A program made the translations under genes and the position numbers. A stretch of DNA of 64,000 bases from Azospirillum oryzae (GTDB taxonomy: Bacteria > Pseudomonadota > Alphaproteobacteria > Azospirillales > Azospirillaceae), in contig NZ_VTTM01000004.1 of the NCBI RefSeq assembly GCF_008364795.1, forward strand, positions 403,297 to 467,296, read 5' to 3'. Under the pieces are notes generated by a model. That model saw only the letters and a program-made list of their open reading frames with translations. It was not told where the DNA came from and made no database searches. Positions 38,308 to 47,019 of the stretch are shown here, one piece after another (the stretch's first letter is position 1; each line of letters opens with the position of its first letter).

Positions 38308-39011
38308 CACGCCCTCGCGGTTGCGGTCTCGGTAGACGACCCCTGCGGCGAGGCATGGGTCAGGAAACGGGTGACGCGCGCCTCCAGCCGGCGGCCTAGG
38401 CGCGACACCACCTCCACCAACAGCCAGTAGAACAGCGCCATCCCAAGGATGGTCTCGAAGGTGGCGAAGGTCTCCGCCGCCATCGTCTGCATCTCGTACA
38501 TCAGTTCCGGCACGGTGATGATCGACAGCACCACCGTCTCCTTGGTCAGGATCGCCATCATGTTGACGATGGCCGGAATGGTGGAGACGAGCATCGCCGG
38601 CACGATCACCCGGCGCAGGATGGAGCCGTAGGACATGCCGAGGCTGAGCGCCGCCTCCACCTGCCCCTTCGGCACCGCCTGATAGCCGGCGCGGAAGATT
38701 TCGGCGAAATAGGCGCTGCCATAGATGCCGAGGCCGAGGATGCCGGCGGTGGTCGCCTCCAGCCGCAGGCCGATCGACGGGCCGCCGCTGTAGAGCAGGA
38801 ACAGCTGGATCAGGAAGGGCGTGCCCCGGATCACCTCGATATAGGCGCGGATGATCCAGCGCAGCGGCTTGATCGGCAATTGCCGCAGCAGCATCAGCAC
38901 GAAGCCCAGGACCATGCCGATGAGGCAGCCGGCGCCCCAGCACAGGATGGTGACGCCGAAGCCGCGCAGCAGCGCCGGGCCGTACTGGACGAGAAGGGAA
39001 AGGTCCAACAT
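38307..39011 (-). CDS. polar amino-acid ABC transporter permease
   Basis: The 234-residue HisM/GlnP-type permease has about five helices, the [16 protein letters not shown] segment and the EAA loop [22 protein letters not shown] that docks on the ATPase. It starts four bases after the second permease gene. Confidence 0.93.
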   Translation of the reverse strand: MLDLSLLVQYGPALLRGFGVTILCWGAGCLIGMVLGFVLMLLRQLPIKPLRWIIRAYIEVIRGTPFLIQLFLLYSGGPSIGLRLEATTAGILGLGIYGSAYFAEIFRAGYQAVPKGQVEAALSLGMSYGSILRRVIVPAMLVSTIPAIVNMMAILTKETVVLSIITVPELMYEMQTMAAETFATFETILGMALFYWLLVEVVSRLGRRLEARVTRFLTHASPQGSSTETATARA

Positions 39012-39015
39012 CGGA

Positions 39016-39663
39016 TCAGGCCTGTTGCAGACGGCGTTCGACCAGCGTGCCGAACAGGGCCAGCGCGCCGTTGATCGCCAGATAGATGAGCCCGGCCGCG
39101 AGATAGATCTCCAGCGGGCGGTAGTTGCTGGCCGAGATGGTCTGGCTGGTCCGCGTCAGCTCCGCCACACCGACGACGGAGATCAGCGAGGACGCCTTCA
39201 GCAGCAGGATCAGCTCGTTGACCAGGGCGGGAACCGAGATGCGGAAGGCCTGCGGCAGCAGGATGCGCGTCCAGATCGATTGGGCGGGAAAGCCCAGCGC
39301 CAGCGCGGCTTCCGATTGCCCATGCGGGACGGCGTTCAGCGCGCCGCGGTAGATCTCCGACACGTAGGCGCCGGACGCGAGACCCAGCGCAGCGACGGAG
39401 GCGACCAGCGGCGGCACGTCGATGCCGATCAACGGCAGCATGTAATAGATCAGCAGAAGCTGGATCAGCAGCGGCACGCCGCGGAAGAAGCTGACATAGA
39501 CGCCGCCGGCCATGTCGGCCGCCCGGCCGCCGGACTGGCGCGCCACGCAGACGACGACGCCGAACACCTGCCCCAGCAGCACGCCGAGCAGCGAGACCCA
39601 GATGGTCGTGACGGCCGCCCCCAGCAGATAGGGAAGGGCGTCGATGATGACGCTGAACTTCAT
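39016..39663 (-). CDS. polar amino-acid ABC transporter permease
   Basis: The 215-residue permease is paired with the preceding one. Motifs are VSFFRGVPLLIQLLLIYYMLP and the EAA loop QSEAALALGFPAQSIWTRILLP. The two form the heterodimeric channel. It is separated from the binding-protein gene by 71 bases containing a stable hairpin. Confidence 0.93.
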   Translation of the reverse strand: MKFSVIIDALPYLLGAAVTTIWVSLLGVLLGQVFGVVVCVARQSGGRAADMAGGVYVSFFRGVPLLIQLLLIYYMLPLIGIDVPPLVASVAALGLASGAYVSEIYRGALNAVPHGQSEAALALGFPAQSIWTRILLPQAFRISVPALVNELILLLKASSLISVVGVAELTRTSQTISASNYRPLEIYLAAGLIYLAINGALALFGTLVERRLQQA

Positions 39664-39690
39664 CGAGTGGGCCTTCGTCGAGCGATCCTA

Positions 39691-39715
39691 TCCCTCTCCC
39701 GGGGCGGGAGAGGGA
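39691..39715. repeat. REP-like hairpin between binding-protein and permease genes
   Basis: Arms TCCCTCTCCCG and CGGGAGAGGGA pair perfectly around GGG. Same stem type as at 57587-57611 and 27081-27106. In this place it would protect the 3' end of the binding-protein mRNA and lower expression of the membrane genes, as REP elements often do in ABC operons. Confidence 0.7.
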
Positions 39716-39734
39716 GTTTACCACCAGGCTTACG

Positions 39735-40583
39735 TTACAGCTGCGGTTCCGGAACGGTGGTCGGCAGGTCCTGGGCGACGCCGAACCACTTCTTCTGGAT
39801 GGTCGCCATGCGGCCGTCCTTCTGGATCTTCACCAGGGCGGCGTTGACCGCCTCGATCAGGCTCTTGTCGTTCTCGTCCAGGCGGCCGACCCAGGAGAAG
39901 TAGGACGGCTTGCCGAAGGGCGGCAGAACGACGGCGAAGGTGTCCTTGCGCTTGGATGCCGCGAAGTTCAGGTTCGGCAGCGAGTTGACCGAGGCGTCGA
40001 CGCGGCCGGCGGCCAGATCGGCGTAGGACTGATTGCTGTCGACATATTCGCGCACGTCCGGCGGGGTCGGCAGGGTCTGGCCGTATTCCTTCACCTGGGC
40101 CAACTGCGAGGTGCCCTTGCCGCCGCCGACCTTCTTGCCGGCGATGTCCTCCGGCTTGTTGATGGTCTTGTCGTCGGCCCGCTTCATCAGGGCGGCGGTC
40201 GCCTCCGAAATCGGAACGGTGAAGGAATAGCGCTTCATGCGCTCCTTCGTGATGGTGACCGGGGCGATGACCAGATCGAACTTCTTGGCTTCCAGGCCGG
40301 GCAGCACGCTGGTCCAGGGCAGGTCCATGTACTTGGCCTTGACGCCCAGTTCCTTGGCCACCTCGTCGATCAGGTCGCGGTCGACGCCCTGGTATTCGTT
40401 GTTCTCGAGGAAATCGAAGGGCGGGAACTGCATCTCGGTGGCGACGGTCAGGACGCCGGCTTTCTTCACGTCGGCCAGCGTGTCGGCCATCGCCGTGCCG
40501 GCGGCGGCACCGGCGACCAGCATCGTGGCGCCCAGCAGCGCCGCCTTGACCATCGTCCGAACCATAGCCTTGCTCTCCATCAT
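39735..40583 (-). CDS. family-3 amino-acid-binding protein (periplasmic)
   Basis: The 282-residue protein has a Sec signal peptide (cleavage near TAMA-DTL, ~33). Its mature family-3 domain contains GVLTVATEMQFPPFDF, FDLVIAPVTITKERMKRYSFTVP and ADLAAGRVDASVNSLPNL. It delivers a polar amino acid to the permeases. The ligand is not deducible. AGGGGGTC precedes the start. Confidence 0.93.
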   Translation of the reverse strand: MMESKAMVRTMVKAALLGATMLVAGAAAGTAMADTLADVKKAGVLTVATEMQFPPFDFLENNEYQGVDRDLIDEVAKELGVKAKYMDLPWTSVLPGLEAKKFDLVIAPVTITKERMKRYSFTVPISEATAALMKRADDKTINKPEDIAGKKVGGGKGTSQLAQVKEYGQTLPTPPDVREYVDSNQSYADLAAGRVDASVNSLPNLNFAASKRKDTFAVVLPPFGKPSYFSWVGRLDENDKSLIEAVNAALVKIQKDGRMATIQKKWFGVAQDLPTTVPEPQL

Positions 40584-40631
40584 GAAAGGACCCCCTGTTG
40601 CGGCCGGCGGCTGTCGCCGGTCCTTTTGTGT

Positions 40632-41489
40632 TTACAAATTCAACTCTGTCGCGCTGTCGGTGATCGACGACCCGCTGAGGCTGAAGCGGTCGCCCACCGA
40701 CAGGAAATGAACCAGCGTCACCGGCCGGCTGAGATGCATGGTCTGCCGCCGGATCGACAGGCAGGCCGTGCCGGCCTCCACCCCCAGCAGCGCCGCCATC
40801 TCCGCCGTGGCGTTGACCGCCCGCACGGTGTGGTCGGCGGACGACCAGGGAACCCGTTCGACCAGCCAACGGCTGGGTGCCACGACGTCGAACGGTTCGT
40901 CAATCACCTCCGGCACGACGTCAAGGTTGACGAGTCGGCGTTCGTGCTGGATCGGCGTCCCGTCGCTGAAATGCAGGCATTCCAGCGTCAGGATCGGCGT
41001 TCCGTCGGGCAGGTCCGGCCAGCGGATGCCCTCGCCGTTGCGCAGTGTCCTGCGGTCGCGGATGCGGAATTCATAGACCCGCCCCTCCCGTGCCACCACG
41101 TCGCCGATGTCCTCGATGGGCAGGGCGAAGCGGTCGCGGCGGCTGGTGGCGACGAAGGTGCCGGCACGGCGACGGCGGACCAGGAACCCTTCCCGCGCCA
41201 GCAGGGCGATGGCCTTGTGCACGGTCTGGCGGGAGACGCCGTAGAGGCTGGACAGTTCCGCCTCGTTGGGAAGGCGCTGGCCGGCCTGCCAGCGTCCGCG
41301 CAGGATCTGGCCGGCGACGGCGCGCTTGATCTGGTCGAACAGGGGGCCGCGGCCGTCCAGGGCGCCATCCAGTGAGCCGCCGGGGCTGCCGTCCAGGGTC
41401 AGGCCACCTTGCACCGGATCGTCCGGCTGGGAAGCCGGTCCGCCACCGCGGTCCTTTCCGGTCAGGTTTTGCCGTACCAACCCCTGCAC
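40632..41489 (-). CDS. GntR-family regulator with UTRA ligand domain (HutC-like)
   Basis: The protein (about 285 residues) has an N-terminal winged helix (LPNEAELSSLYGVSRQTVHKAIALLAREG) and a C-terminal UTRA sensor domain (HFSDGTPIQHERRLVN ... TVRAVNATAEMAALLGVEAGTACLSIRR). I chose the GTG at 41489, six bases after GGAG. An upstream ATG at 41543 lies inside the palindrome TATGTACATA, which is better explained as an operator. It is the first gene before the amino-acid ABC transporter, which it probably regulates with an amino-acid-derived inducer. Confidence 0.88.
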   Translation of the reverse strand: MQGLVRQNLTGKDRGGGPASQPDDPVQGGLTLDGSPGGSLDGALDGRGPLFDQIKRAVAGQILRGRWQAGQRLPNEAELSSLYGVSRQTVHKAIALLAREGFLVRRRRAGTFVATSRRDRFALPIEDIGDVVAREGRVYEFRIRDRRTLRNGEGIRWPDLPDGTPILTLECLHFSDGTPIQHERRLVNLDVVPEVIDEPFDVVAPSRWLVERVPWSSADHTVRAVNATAEMAALLGVEAGTACLSIRRQTMHLSRPVTLVHFLSVGDRFSLSGSSITDSATELNL

Positions 41490-41534
41490 CCCGCTCTCCG
41501 CGCCGCGTTGCGATGTGACGTTCCGGCGATAATG

Positions 41535-41544
41535 TATGTACATA
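41535..41544. promoter_or_regulatory. palindromic operator candidate for the GntR regulator
   Basis: TATGTACATA is a perfect 10-bp palindrome within an AT-rich patch between the divergent gntR and pqiA genes. Its position just upstream of the regulator fits autoregulation; GntR-family sites of this size and TGTACA core are common. Confidence 0.5.
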
Positions 41545-41696
41545 ATCTTTCGGTCAATCGCGAATTCCCGATCTTGCCCTTGGCTATGCTGCGGTGCGGC
41601 GGATTTCCGCCTATCCGCTTCGCAAGGGCTTGCGCAGCCGTTCAAAAAAGCCAATTGGAGAGCGGGTTTCGCAGTTTTGAAGGTTTGAGTGCGTGC

Positions 41697-43022
41697 ATGC
41701 TGGTCGGATCGGGCAAGGAAGGGTTGAGTGGGGTGGTGGCGGAGGTTCGTGACGATCTCGTCGCCTGCCACGACTGCGGACGCCTGCACCGCATCCGCCT
41801 GCCGGCACCGGGCCACCGGGCCGAATGCACCCGTTGCGGCGCGGTGCTGTTCCGGCACAGCCGGGGCGGGCTTCACCATGCGCTGCCGGTGGCGGTCGCC
41901 GGCGCCCTGCTGCTGCTGCTGATCGCCGCCAACCCGCTGATGGGGGTGAACATCCAGGGCAACGACCGGACCAGTCTGGTCGTCACCGGGGTCGAAACGC
42001 TGGCCGAACAGGGCATGTGGCCGCTGGCACTGCTGGTCGGCGCGCTGGTGTTGGCCGCCCCTTTCGCCCGCAACATGGCGGTGATCGCCGTACTGCAGCG
42101 CCTGCACGAAGGCCGCCCACCCGTCCATGCGCGGGAAACGGCGCGTCTGTTCGCCTGGGCCGAGCGGCTGCGGCCCTGGGCGATGCTGGACGTTTTCCTG
42201 CTGGGGCTCCTGGTCGGATATTCGCGGCTGAAAGGCTTCGCCAATGCCGAATTCCTGTCCGGCGGACTGGCGCTGGGCGGCTTCGTGCTGGTCCGCACGC
42301 TGATGGACCTGTCGCTCGACAGCCGCCGGATCTGGCAGGCCATCGACCATGTGCCGCCTTCCGGCGCGCCGGCACCGGCGCGCTGGGTCGCCTGCACCGT
42401 CTGCCAGCGGGTCCATGGCTGCGACCACGGCCCGGCTCCGGAGCGCTGCACCCGCTGCCACAGCCGCCTGCACCCGCGCGAGCCGAACAGCCTGGAGCGC
42501 ACCGCCGCGCTGGTGACGGCCGGCGCGGTCCTTTATATCCCGGCCAATCTGCTGCCGGTGATGACCGTCATCAATTTCGGCCAGGGCGCCCCCAGCACCA
42601 TCCTCAGCGGCGTGCACGAACTGGCGGAAGCCGGGTTGTGGCCGCTGGCCATTCTGGTCTTCGTCGCCAGCGTCGCCGTGCCGGTGCTGAAGCTGGCGGG
42701 GCTCGGCTGGTTCCTTCTGGCCGCGTGGCGGCGTTCGGCCAGCAGGCTGCATGCCCGGACGCGGCTGTACCGTATCATCGACGCCATCGGGCGCTGGTCC
42801 AACATCGACGTGTTCATGATCGCCATCCTCACGGCCCTGGTGCAGTTCGGCGCCGTCGCCTCCGTCCGCGCCGATCCCGGCGCCATCGCCTTCGCCTCGG
42901 TGGTCGTGCTGACCATGGTGGCAAGCCATGTCTTCGACCCGCGCGTGATGTGGGATCGGGCGGCGGAGGGCGCGCCGGATCCGGCGCCCGATGAACGGGC
43001 GGAGGTGGCGCGGCATGGCTGA
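41697..43022 (+). CDS. pqiA: PqiA, inner-membrane protein of the Pqi lipid-transport system
   Basis: The 441-residue protein has two PqiA domains. Each begins with a zinc-ribbon (CHDCGRLHRI...CTRCGAV and CTVCQRVHGC...CTRCHSR) followed by four membrane helices. It is thought to feed lipids to the MCE protein PqiB across the envelope. I chose the ATG at 41697. It overlaps pqiB by eight bases and heads the pqiABC operon. Confidence 0.93.
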   Translation: MLVGSGKEGLSGVVAEVRDDLVACHDCGRLHRIRLPAPGHRAECTRCGAVLFRHSRGGLHHALPVAVAGALLLLLIAANPLMGVNIQGNDRTSLVVTGVETLAEQGMWPLALLVGALVLAAPFARNMAVIAVLQRLHEGRPPVHARETARLFAWAERLRPWAMLDVFLLGLLVGYSRLKGFANAEFLSGGLALGGFVLVRTLMDLSLDSRRIWQAIDHVPPSGAPAPARWVACTVCQRVHGCDHGPAPERCTRCHSRLHPREPNSLERTAALVTAGAVLYIPANLLPVMTVINFGQGAPSTILSGVHELAEAGLWPLAILVFVASVAVPVLKLAGLGWFLLAAWRRSASRLHARTRLYRIIDAIGRWSNIDVFMIAILTALVQFGAVASVRADPGAIAFASVVVLTMVASHVFDPRVMWDRAAEGAPDPAPDERAEVARHG

Positions 43023-44676
43023 CGAGACCCCGAACGACCATCCGCCGGAGGTCGCGACGCCGTCGCGCCGGCGGCTGTCGCCCTTATGGATCCTGCCGCT
43101 GGTGGCGGTGCTGATCGCCGGCTGGCTCGGCTGGCGCTGGTTCGAAGAGCGTGGGCCGCAGATCGTCATCACCTTCCAGTCCGGTGACGGGCTGGAGGCC
43201 GGGCGGACCCGCATCAAGCACAAGAACGTCGATCTGGGCGTGATCGAATCGGTGCGGCTGTCCGACGACCTGTCGCAGGTGATCGCCACCGCCCGCATGG
43301 ACCGCACCGCCACCCGCCACCTGAAGGAGGGGACCCGCTTCTGGATGGTGGCGCCGCGCCTCAGCCTGGGCGGGGTGTCGGGGCTCAGCACGGTGGTGTC
43401 CGGTACCTATGTGGAGATGGAACCCGGTGGCGGCGACGACCGGCGGGAGTTCGATGCGCTGGACGAGCCGCCGGTGATCCGCGCCGACGTGCCGGGCCGC
43501 AGCTTCAACCTGAAGACGGAACAGCTGGGGTCGCTGGCCCAGGGCTCCCCCGTCTATTTCCGCGGCGTCCAGATCGGCGAAGTGATGGGCTACAACCTGT
43601 CGCCGCAGGACCGCACGGTGTCGGTGTCGGTCTTCGTCCGCGCGCCTTACGAGAAGCTGGTGCATGAGGGAAGCCGCTTCTGGCGGTCGTCGGGCATCCA
43701 GTTCTCCGCCGGGGCCGACGGCATCAAGTTCCAGACCGAATCGCTGAAGTCGCTGGCGCTGGGCGGCGTCGTTCTGGAAACCCCGGCCGATCCGGAGGCG
43801 GGGGCGCAGGCAAATGACTGGGCCACCTTCACCCTCTACGAGGATCAGGCCTCCGCCGCGGCGGCGCGCGACCGGTTGCGCGTGCGCTATCGGCTGGAGT
43901 TCCCAGGCTCGGTGCAGGGGCTGCAGGCCGGCGCGCCGGTGCTGATGCGCGGCCTGACCGTCGGCCACGTCGCCGCCGTGCGGCTGGAATATGACGAGAA
44001 CAGGCAGGTACTGCACATTCCCGTCGACATCGACATCGAACCCGATCTGGTCGCCCGAACCTATGCCGTGATCGACGGCAAGCCGATGGACGAGGCGGCG
44101 GTGCGCAAGCTGGTCGCCACGCAGGTTGCCAAGGGGCTGCGCGGCCGGCTGGCTTCGGGCAATTTGCTGACCGGGCAGAAGCTGGTGTCCTTCGACTACG
44201 AGCCCGGCAACCCGCCGACTGCGCCGGGGACCGAGCGGTCGGAACTGCCCACCGTCGCCTCCAGCGACCTGGAGTCCTTGACCCGGTCGGCCGGGCAGGT
44301 GATGGACAAGGTGGCGGCGCTGCCGCTCGACGCGCTGCTGGCCGACCTGCGCGGTACCTTGCAGTCGATCAGCGGCGTCGCCGGCTCGCCCGACCTCGCG
44401 CGCTCGCTGGCGGCGCTTGCCAAGGCGCTCGGCAGCGCCGACGCGCTGATGCGAGACGCCGACCGGCAACTGCCGCAGTTGGTGAAGAGCCTGCGCGGCG
44501 TGGCGACCGCGGCCCAGGGCACGCTGAATAGTGCCAACGGGCTGCTGGGCGGCGGAGGCGGACAGGCCGATCTGCCCGGCGTGATGCGGCAGTTGAACGA
44601 CGCGGCGCGGTCCTTCCGCGTGCTGGCCGACTATCTCGAACGTCACCCGGAGGCTCTGCTTCGGGGCAAGAGGTAA
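43015..44676 (+). CDS. pqiB: PqiB, MCE-domain envelope-spanning lipid transporter
   Basis: The 553-residue protein has one N-terminal membrane helix (about residues 24-41) and three MCE domains in series: GPQIVITFQSGDGLEAGRTRIKHKNVDLG, then SPVYFRGVQIGEV, then APVLMRGLTVGHV. A C-terminal helical needle forms the tunnel in PqiB hexamers. It links inner and outer membranes for lipid traffic. It starts within the end of pqiA. Confidence 0.95.
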   Translation: MADETPNDHPPEVATPSRRRLSPLWILPLVAVLIAGWLGWRWFEERGPQIVITFQSGDGLEAGRTRIKHKNVDLGVIESVRLSDDLSQVIATARMDRTATRHLKEGTRFWMVAPRLSLGGVSGLSTVVSGTYVEMEPGGGDDRREFDALDEPPVIRADVPGRSFNLKTEQLGSLAQGSPVYFRGVQIGEVMGYNLSPQDRTVSVSVFVRAPYEKLVHEGSRFWRSSGIQFSAGADGIKFQTESLKSLALGGVVLETPADPEAGAQANDWATFTLYEDQASAAAARDRLRVRYRLEFPGSVQGLQAGAPVLMRGLTVGHVAAVRLEYDENRQVLHIPVDIDIEPDLVARTYAVIDGKPMDEAAVRKLVATQVAKGLRGRLASGNLLTGQKLVSFDYEPGNPPTAPGTERSELPTVASSDLESLTRSAGQVMDKVAALPLDALLADLRGTLQSISGVAGSPDLARSLAALAKALGSADALMRDADRQLPQLVKSLRGVATAAQGTLNSANGLLGGGGGQADLPGVMRQLNDAARSFRVLADYLERHPEALLRGKR

Positions 44677-44697
44677 CGGAATGGGGAGGAGAGGGTG

Positions 44698-45297
44698 ATG
44701 GATTGGGTGCGCGGATTGCGGAATGCCGCGCTGACGGCGCCGCTTCTCGTGCTGGCGGCCTGCCAGTCGACGCCGGAGAGCCGGCTCTACACGCTGGCAG
44801 TGGTGCCCCCCGGCGGCACGGCGCAGCCCGCCCGGTCCGTGCCGCAAATCCTGGCGCTGGGATCGCTGGACCTGCCGATGCTGATCGACCGGCCGCAGAT
44901 CGTCCGTCGGATCGACGGCAACCGGGTGGAGACGCTGGAGTTCGACCGTTGGGCCGAGCCGCTGGCCGACGGGCTGCGCTCCACTCTGGCCGGCGACCTG
45001 TCGGCGCGCCTGCCGGGCACGACGGTGCTGCCGACGGCCGGAAGCAACGTGGCGGAGGGAACTGCGGTGCTCGCCGTCACCGTGCTGCGCTTCGACGCCG
45101 ACACCACCGGCCGCGTGCTTCTGGATGCGCAATGGAGCCTGTCGCCGGGCGGCGGGTCCGGCGGGCGCAAGAGCGGCCCGACGCGCGAAATCGTCGAGGT
45201 GCCGTCCGCCGGAACCGGACCCGATGCCCAGGTCCGGGCAATGAGCCAAGCGGTCGGAGCGCTGGCCGACCGCATCGCCGCCGGTGTGCGGCGTTAG
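44698..45297 (+). CDS. pqiC: PqiC, outer-membrane lipoprotein of the Pqi system
   Basis: The 199-residue protein has a lipobox at LAAC22 and an ABC-type transport auxiliary (PqiC) domain with ESRLYTLAV and ILALGSLDLPMLIDRPQIVRR. It anchors the PqiB needle at the outer membrane. GGAGGAG lies seven bases before the ATG; a GTG one codon earlier is possible. Confidence 0.93.
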   Translation: MDWVRGLRNAALTAPLLVLAACQSTPESRLYTLAVVPPGGTAQPARSVPQILALGSLDLPMLIDRPQIVRRIDGNRVETLEFDRWAEPLADGLRSTLAGDLSARLPGTTVLPTAGSNVAEGTAVLAVTVLRFDADTTGRVLLDAQWSLSPGGGSGGRKSGPTREIVEVPSAGTGPDAQVRAMSQAVGALADRIAAGVRR

Positions 45298-45324
45298 CCA
45301 ACCAGGATCGAGCTTGCCGGCGCC

Positions 45325-45864
45325 TCAATGCAGCAGGGTGGCGCCGCGATCTGCGCTGGAGTGCGGCCGGTCCATGCGGCCGACGGCTGGACGGTTCGGC
45401 GAAGGTGTGACCTCTGCCGGGTCCGGCAGATGCAGCCCGGCACGGCCGAGGGCGGCGGCCAGGACGCAGAGCGGGGCCATCGCCATGCGCACGCCGGCCA
45501 GCGGCAGCCAGTCATTCATCAGCAGCCCCGCCTCGCCATGCTGACCGTGCTGCGCCAGCCGGAGAATGTCGAGCAGCAGCGCTTCGTCCGTACCCAGAGA
45601 CGGGCAGGGCGGACGGTGCAGGTCGAGCGGACGGGTGGTGGCGGCCAGCACGATGCGCATCAGCGTGTCGAAGGCCACCGCAGCATCGTTCGACAGGCCG
45701 GCCTCGGTCATGCCGTCCTGCCAGTGCGGGTGCTGGCGTTCCGGCTCCCGCAACGGTTCCGCCCACAGCCGCAGAACGGAGACGACCAGCGCCTCGGCGC
45801 CGCGCAGGTCCTGGAAGCGCTCGCGGCCGGGCATGGAGCGGCGATGGGACTGCATGCTGGACAT
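45325..45864 (-). CDS. uncharacterised protein, probably Fur-regulated
   Basis: The 179-residue soluble, mostly helical protein has the core GAEALVVSVLRLWAEPLREPERQHPHW and a GTDEALLLDILRLAQHG segment; I recognise no family. Its ATG follows GGAG by six bases. A perfect TGCGAATG-N5-CATTCGCA palindrome of Fur-box type lies 48 bases upstream, so expression probably rises in iron limitation. It converges with pqiC. Confidence 0.8.
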   Translation of the reverse strand: MSSMQSHRRSMPGRERFQDLRGAEALVVSVLRLWAEPLREPERQHPHWQDGMTEAGLSNDAAVAFDTLMRIVLAATTRPLDLHRPPCPSLGTDEALLLDILRLAQHGQHGEAGLLMNDWLPLAGVRMAMAPLCVLAAALGRAGLHLPDPAEVTPSPNRPAVGRMDRPHSSADRGATLLH

Positions 45865-45911
45865 GACGGACTCCGCTTGGATTGGATGAGCGGAAGGTAG
45901 GCTGTTCTGTA

Positions 45912-45932
45912 TGCGAATGCAAGTCATTCGCA
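45912..45932. promoter_or_regulatory. Fur-box-like palindrome
   Basis: TGCGAATG, five bases, CATTCGCA. The AATG...CATT core and spacing match the Fur consensus at 12 of 19 positions. It lies just upstream of the minus-strand gene at 45325-45864, where Fur would block transcription. Confidence 0.68.
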
Positions 45933-46031
45933 AATAGTAGGGCTTCGCGAGGCCCGGAATGTCCCCGCGCCCCGCCACCGCTGGCGGCGGCGGGGCGCGG
46001 GGAGCCGGCGAAGGGCGGGAGGCGTGCGCGG

Positions 46032-47003
46032 TCAGGCGGTCGCCGGTTCGGCCACCAGCGAGCGGACCGCCGCGACCACCGCCTCGGCCTGCGGCACGAA
46101 AGCCTGTTCCAGCGGGAAGCTGGCCGGGGCCGGCGCGTCCGGCCCGGTCAGGCGCAGCACCGGCGCCCGCAGGCTTGTGAAGGCCTTCTCAGCCACCAGG
46201 GCGGCGATCTCCGCACCGACGCCGCACAAGCGGCTCGCCTCATGCACCACGACAAGCCGGCCGGTCTTGGCGACGGATCGCAGGATGGCGTCCTCGTCCA
46301 GCGGCTTCAGGCTGCGCAGGTCGATTACCTCCGCATCGATGCCGGAGGCGGCCAGCATGTCGGCAGCGGCCATGCAGGTGCCGACCGTCTTGGCGTAGGA
46401 GACCAGCGTCACGTCACGGCCCTCGCGCCGCACCGCCGCCTTGCCCAGCGGGATGGCGTCGGCATCCTCCGGCACCTCGCCGGCGCTGTAGCCGAGGGCG
46501 ATGTCGGCGAAGACCAGAACCGGGTTGTCGTCGCGTATCGCCGATTTCATCAGCCCCTTGAAGTCGGCGGGGGTGGAGGGCATCACGATCTTCAGGCCGG
46601 GACTGTGGACGAACCAGCTTTCGTTGTTGTGGTTGTGCTGGGCGCCTACGCCCCATCCGGCGCCGGTCATCGCCAGCACCACCATGGGAAACTTGAACTG
46701 TCCGCCGGAGATGTAGCGCAGCTTGCCGGCGCTGTTGACGATCTCGTCCATCGCATAGCAAAGGAAGGGGGCGAACAGCAGGTCAACCACCGGGCGCAGG
46801 CCGGTGGCGGCGGCCCCGGCGGCGGTGCCTGCGATGATGCCCTCCGCCAGCGGGGTGTTGCGGACGCGGGCGGCGCCGAACTCCGCCAGCAGGTCGTGGC
46901 GCTTGGTGGCGACGCCCTCGCCGAAGATCATCACGGTGGGATCGAGCCGCATCTCTTCGGCCAGGGCGGCGGAGATCGCGTCGTTGACGGTCATGGTGGT
47001 CAT
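46032..47003 (-). CDS. ThDP-dependent 2-oxoacid/acetoin dehydrogenase E1 beta subunit
   Basis: The 323-residue protein is the transketolase-like beta subunit of an E1 component: MIFGEGVATKRHDLLAEFG, AGTAAGAAATGLRPVVDLLFAPF, and MTGAGWGVGAQHNHNNESW with the conserved histidine region. With the alpha subunit just upstream it would decarboxylate a 2-oxo acid or split acetoin. E2 and E3 genes are absent nearby, so it must share those of another complex. Confidence 0.9.
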   Translation of the reverse strand: MTTMTVNDAISAALAEEMRLDPTVMIFGEGVATKRHDLLAEFGAARVRNTPLAEGIIAGTAAGAAATGLRPVVDLLFAPFLCYAMDEIVNSAGKLRYISGGQFKFPMVVLAMTGAGWGVGAQHNHNNESWFVHSPGLKIVMPSTPADFKGLMKSAIRDDNPVLVFADIALGYSAGEVPEDADAIPLGKAAVRREGRDVTLVSYAKTVGTCMAAADMLAASGIDAEVIDLRSLKPLDEDAILRSVAKTGRLVVVHEASRLCGVGAEIAALVAEKAFTSLRAPVLRLTGPDAPAPASFPLEQAFVPQAEAVVAAVRSLVAEPATA

Positions 47004-47019
47004 GATGGTGGGCCTCCGC

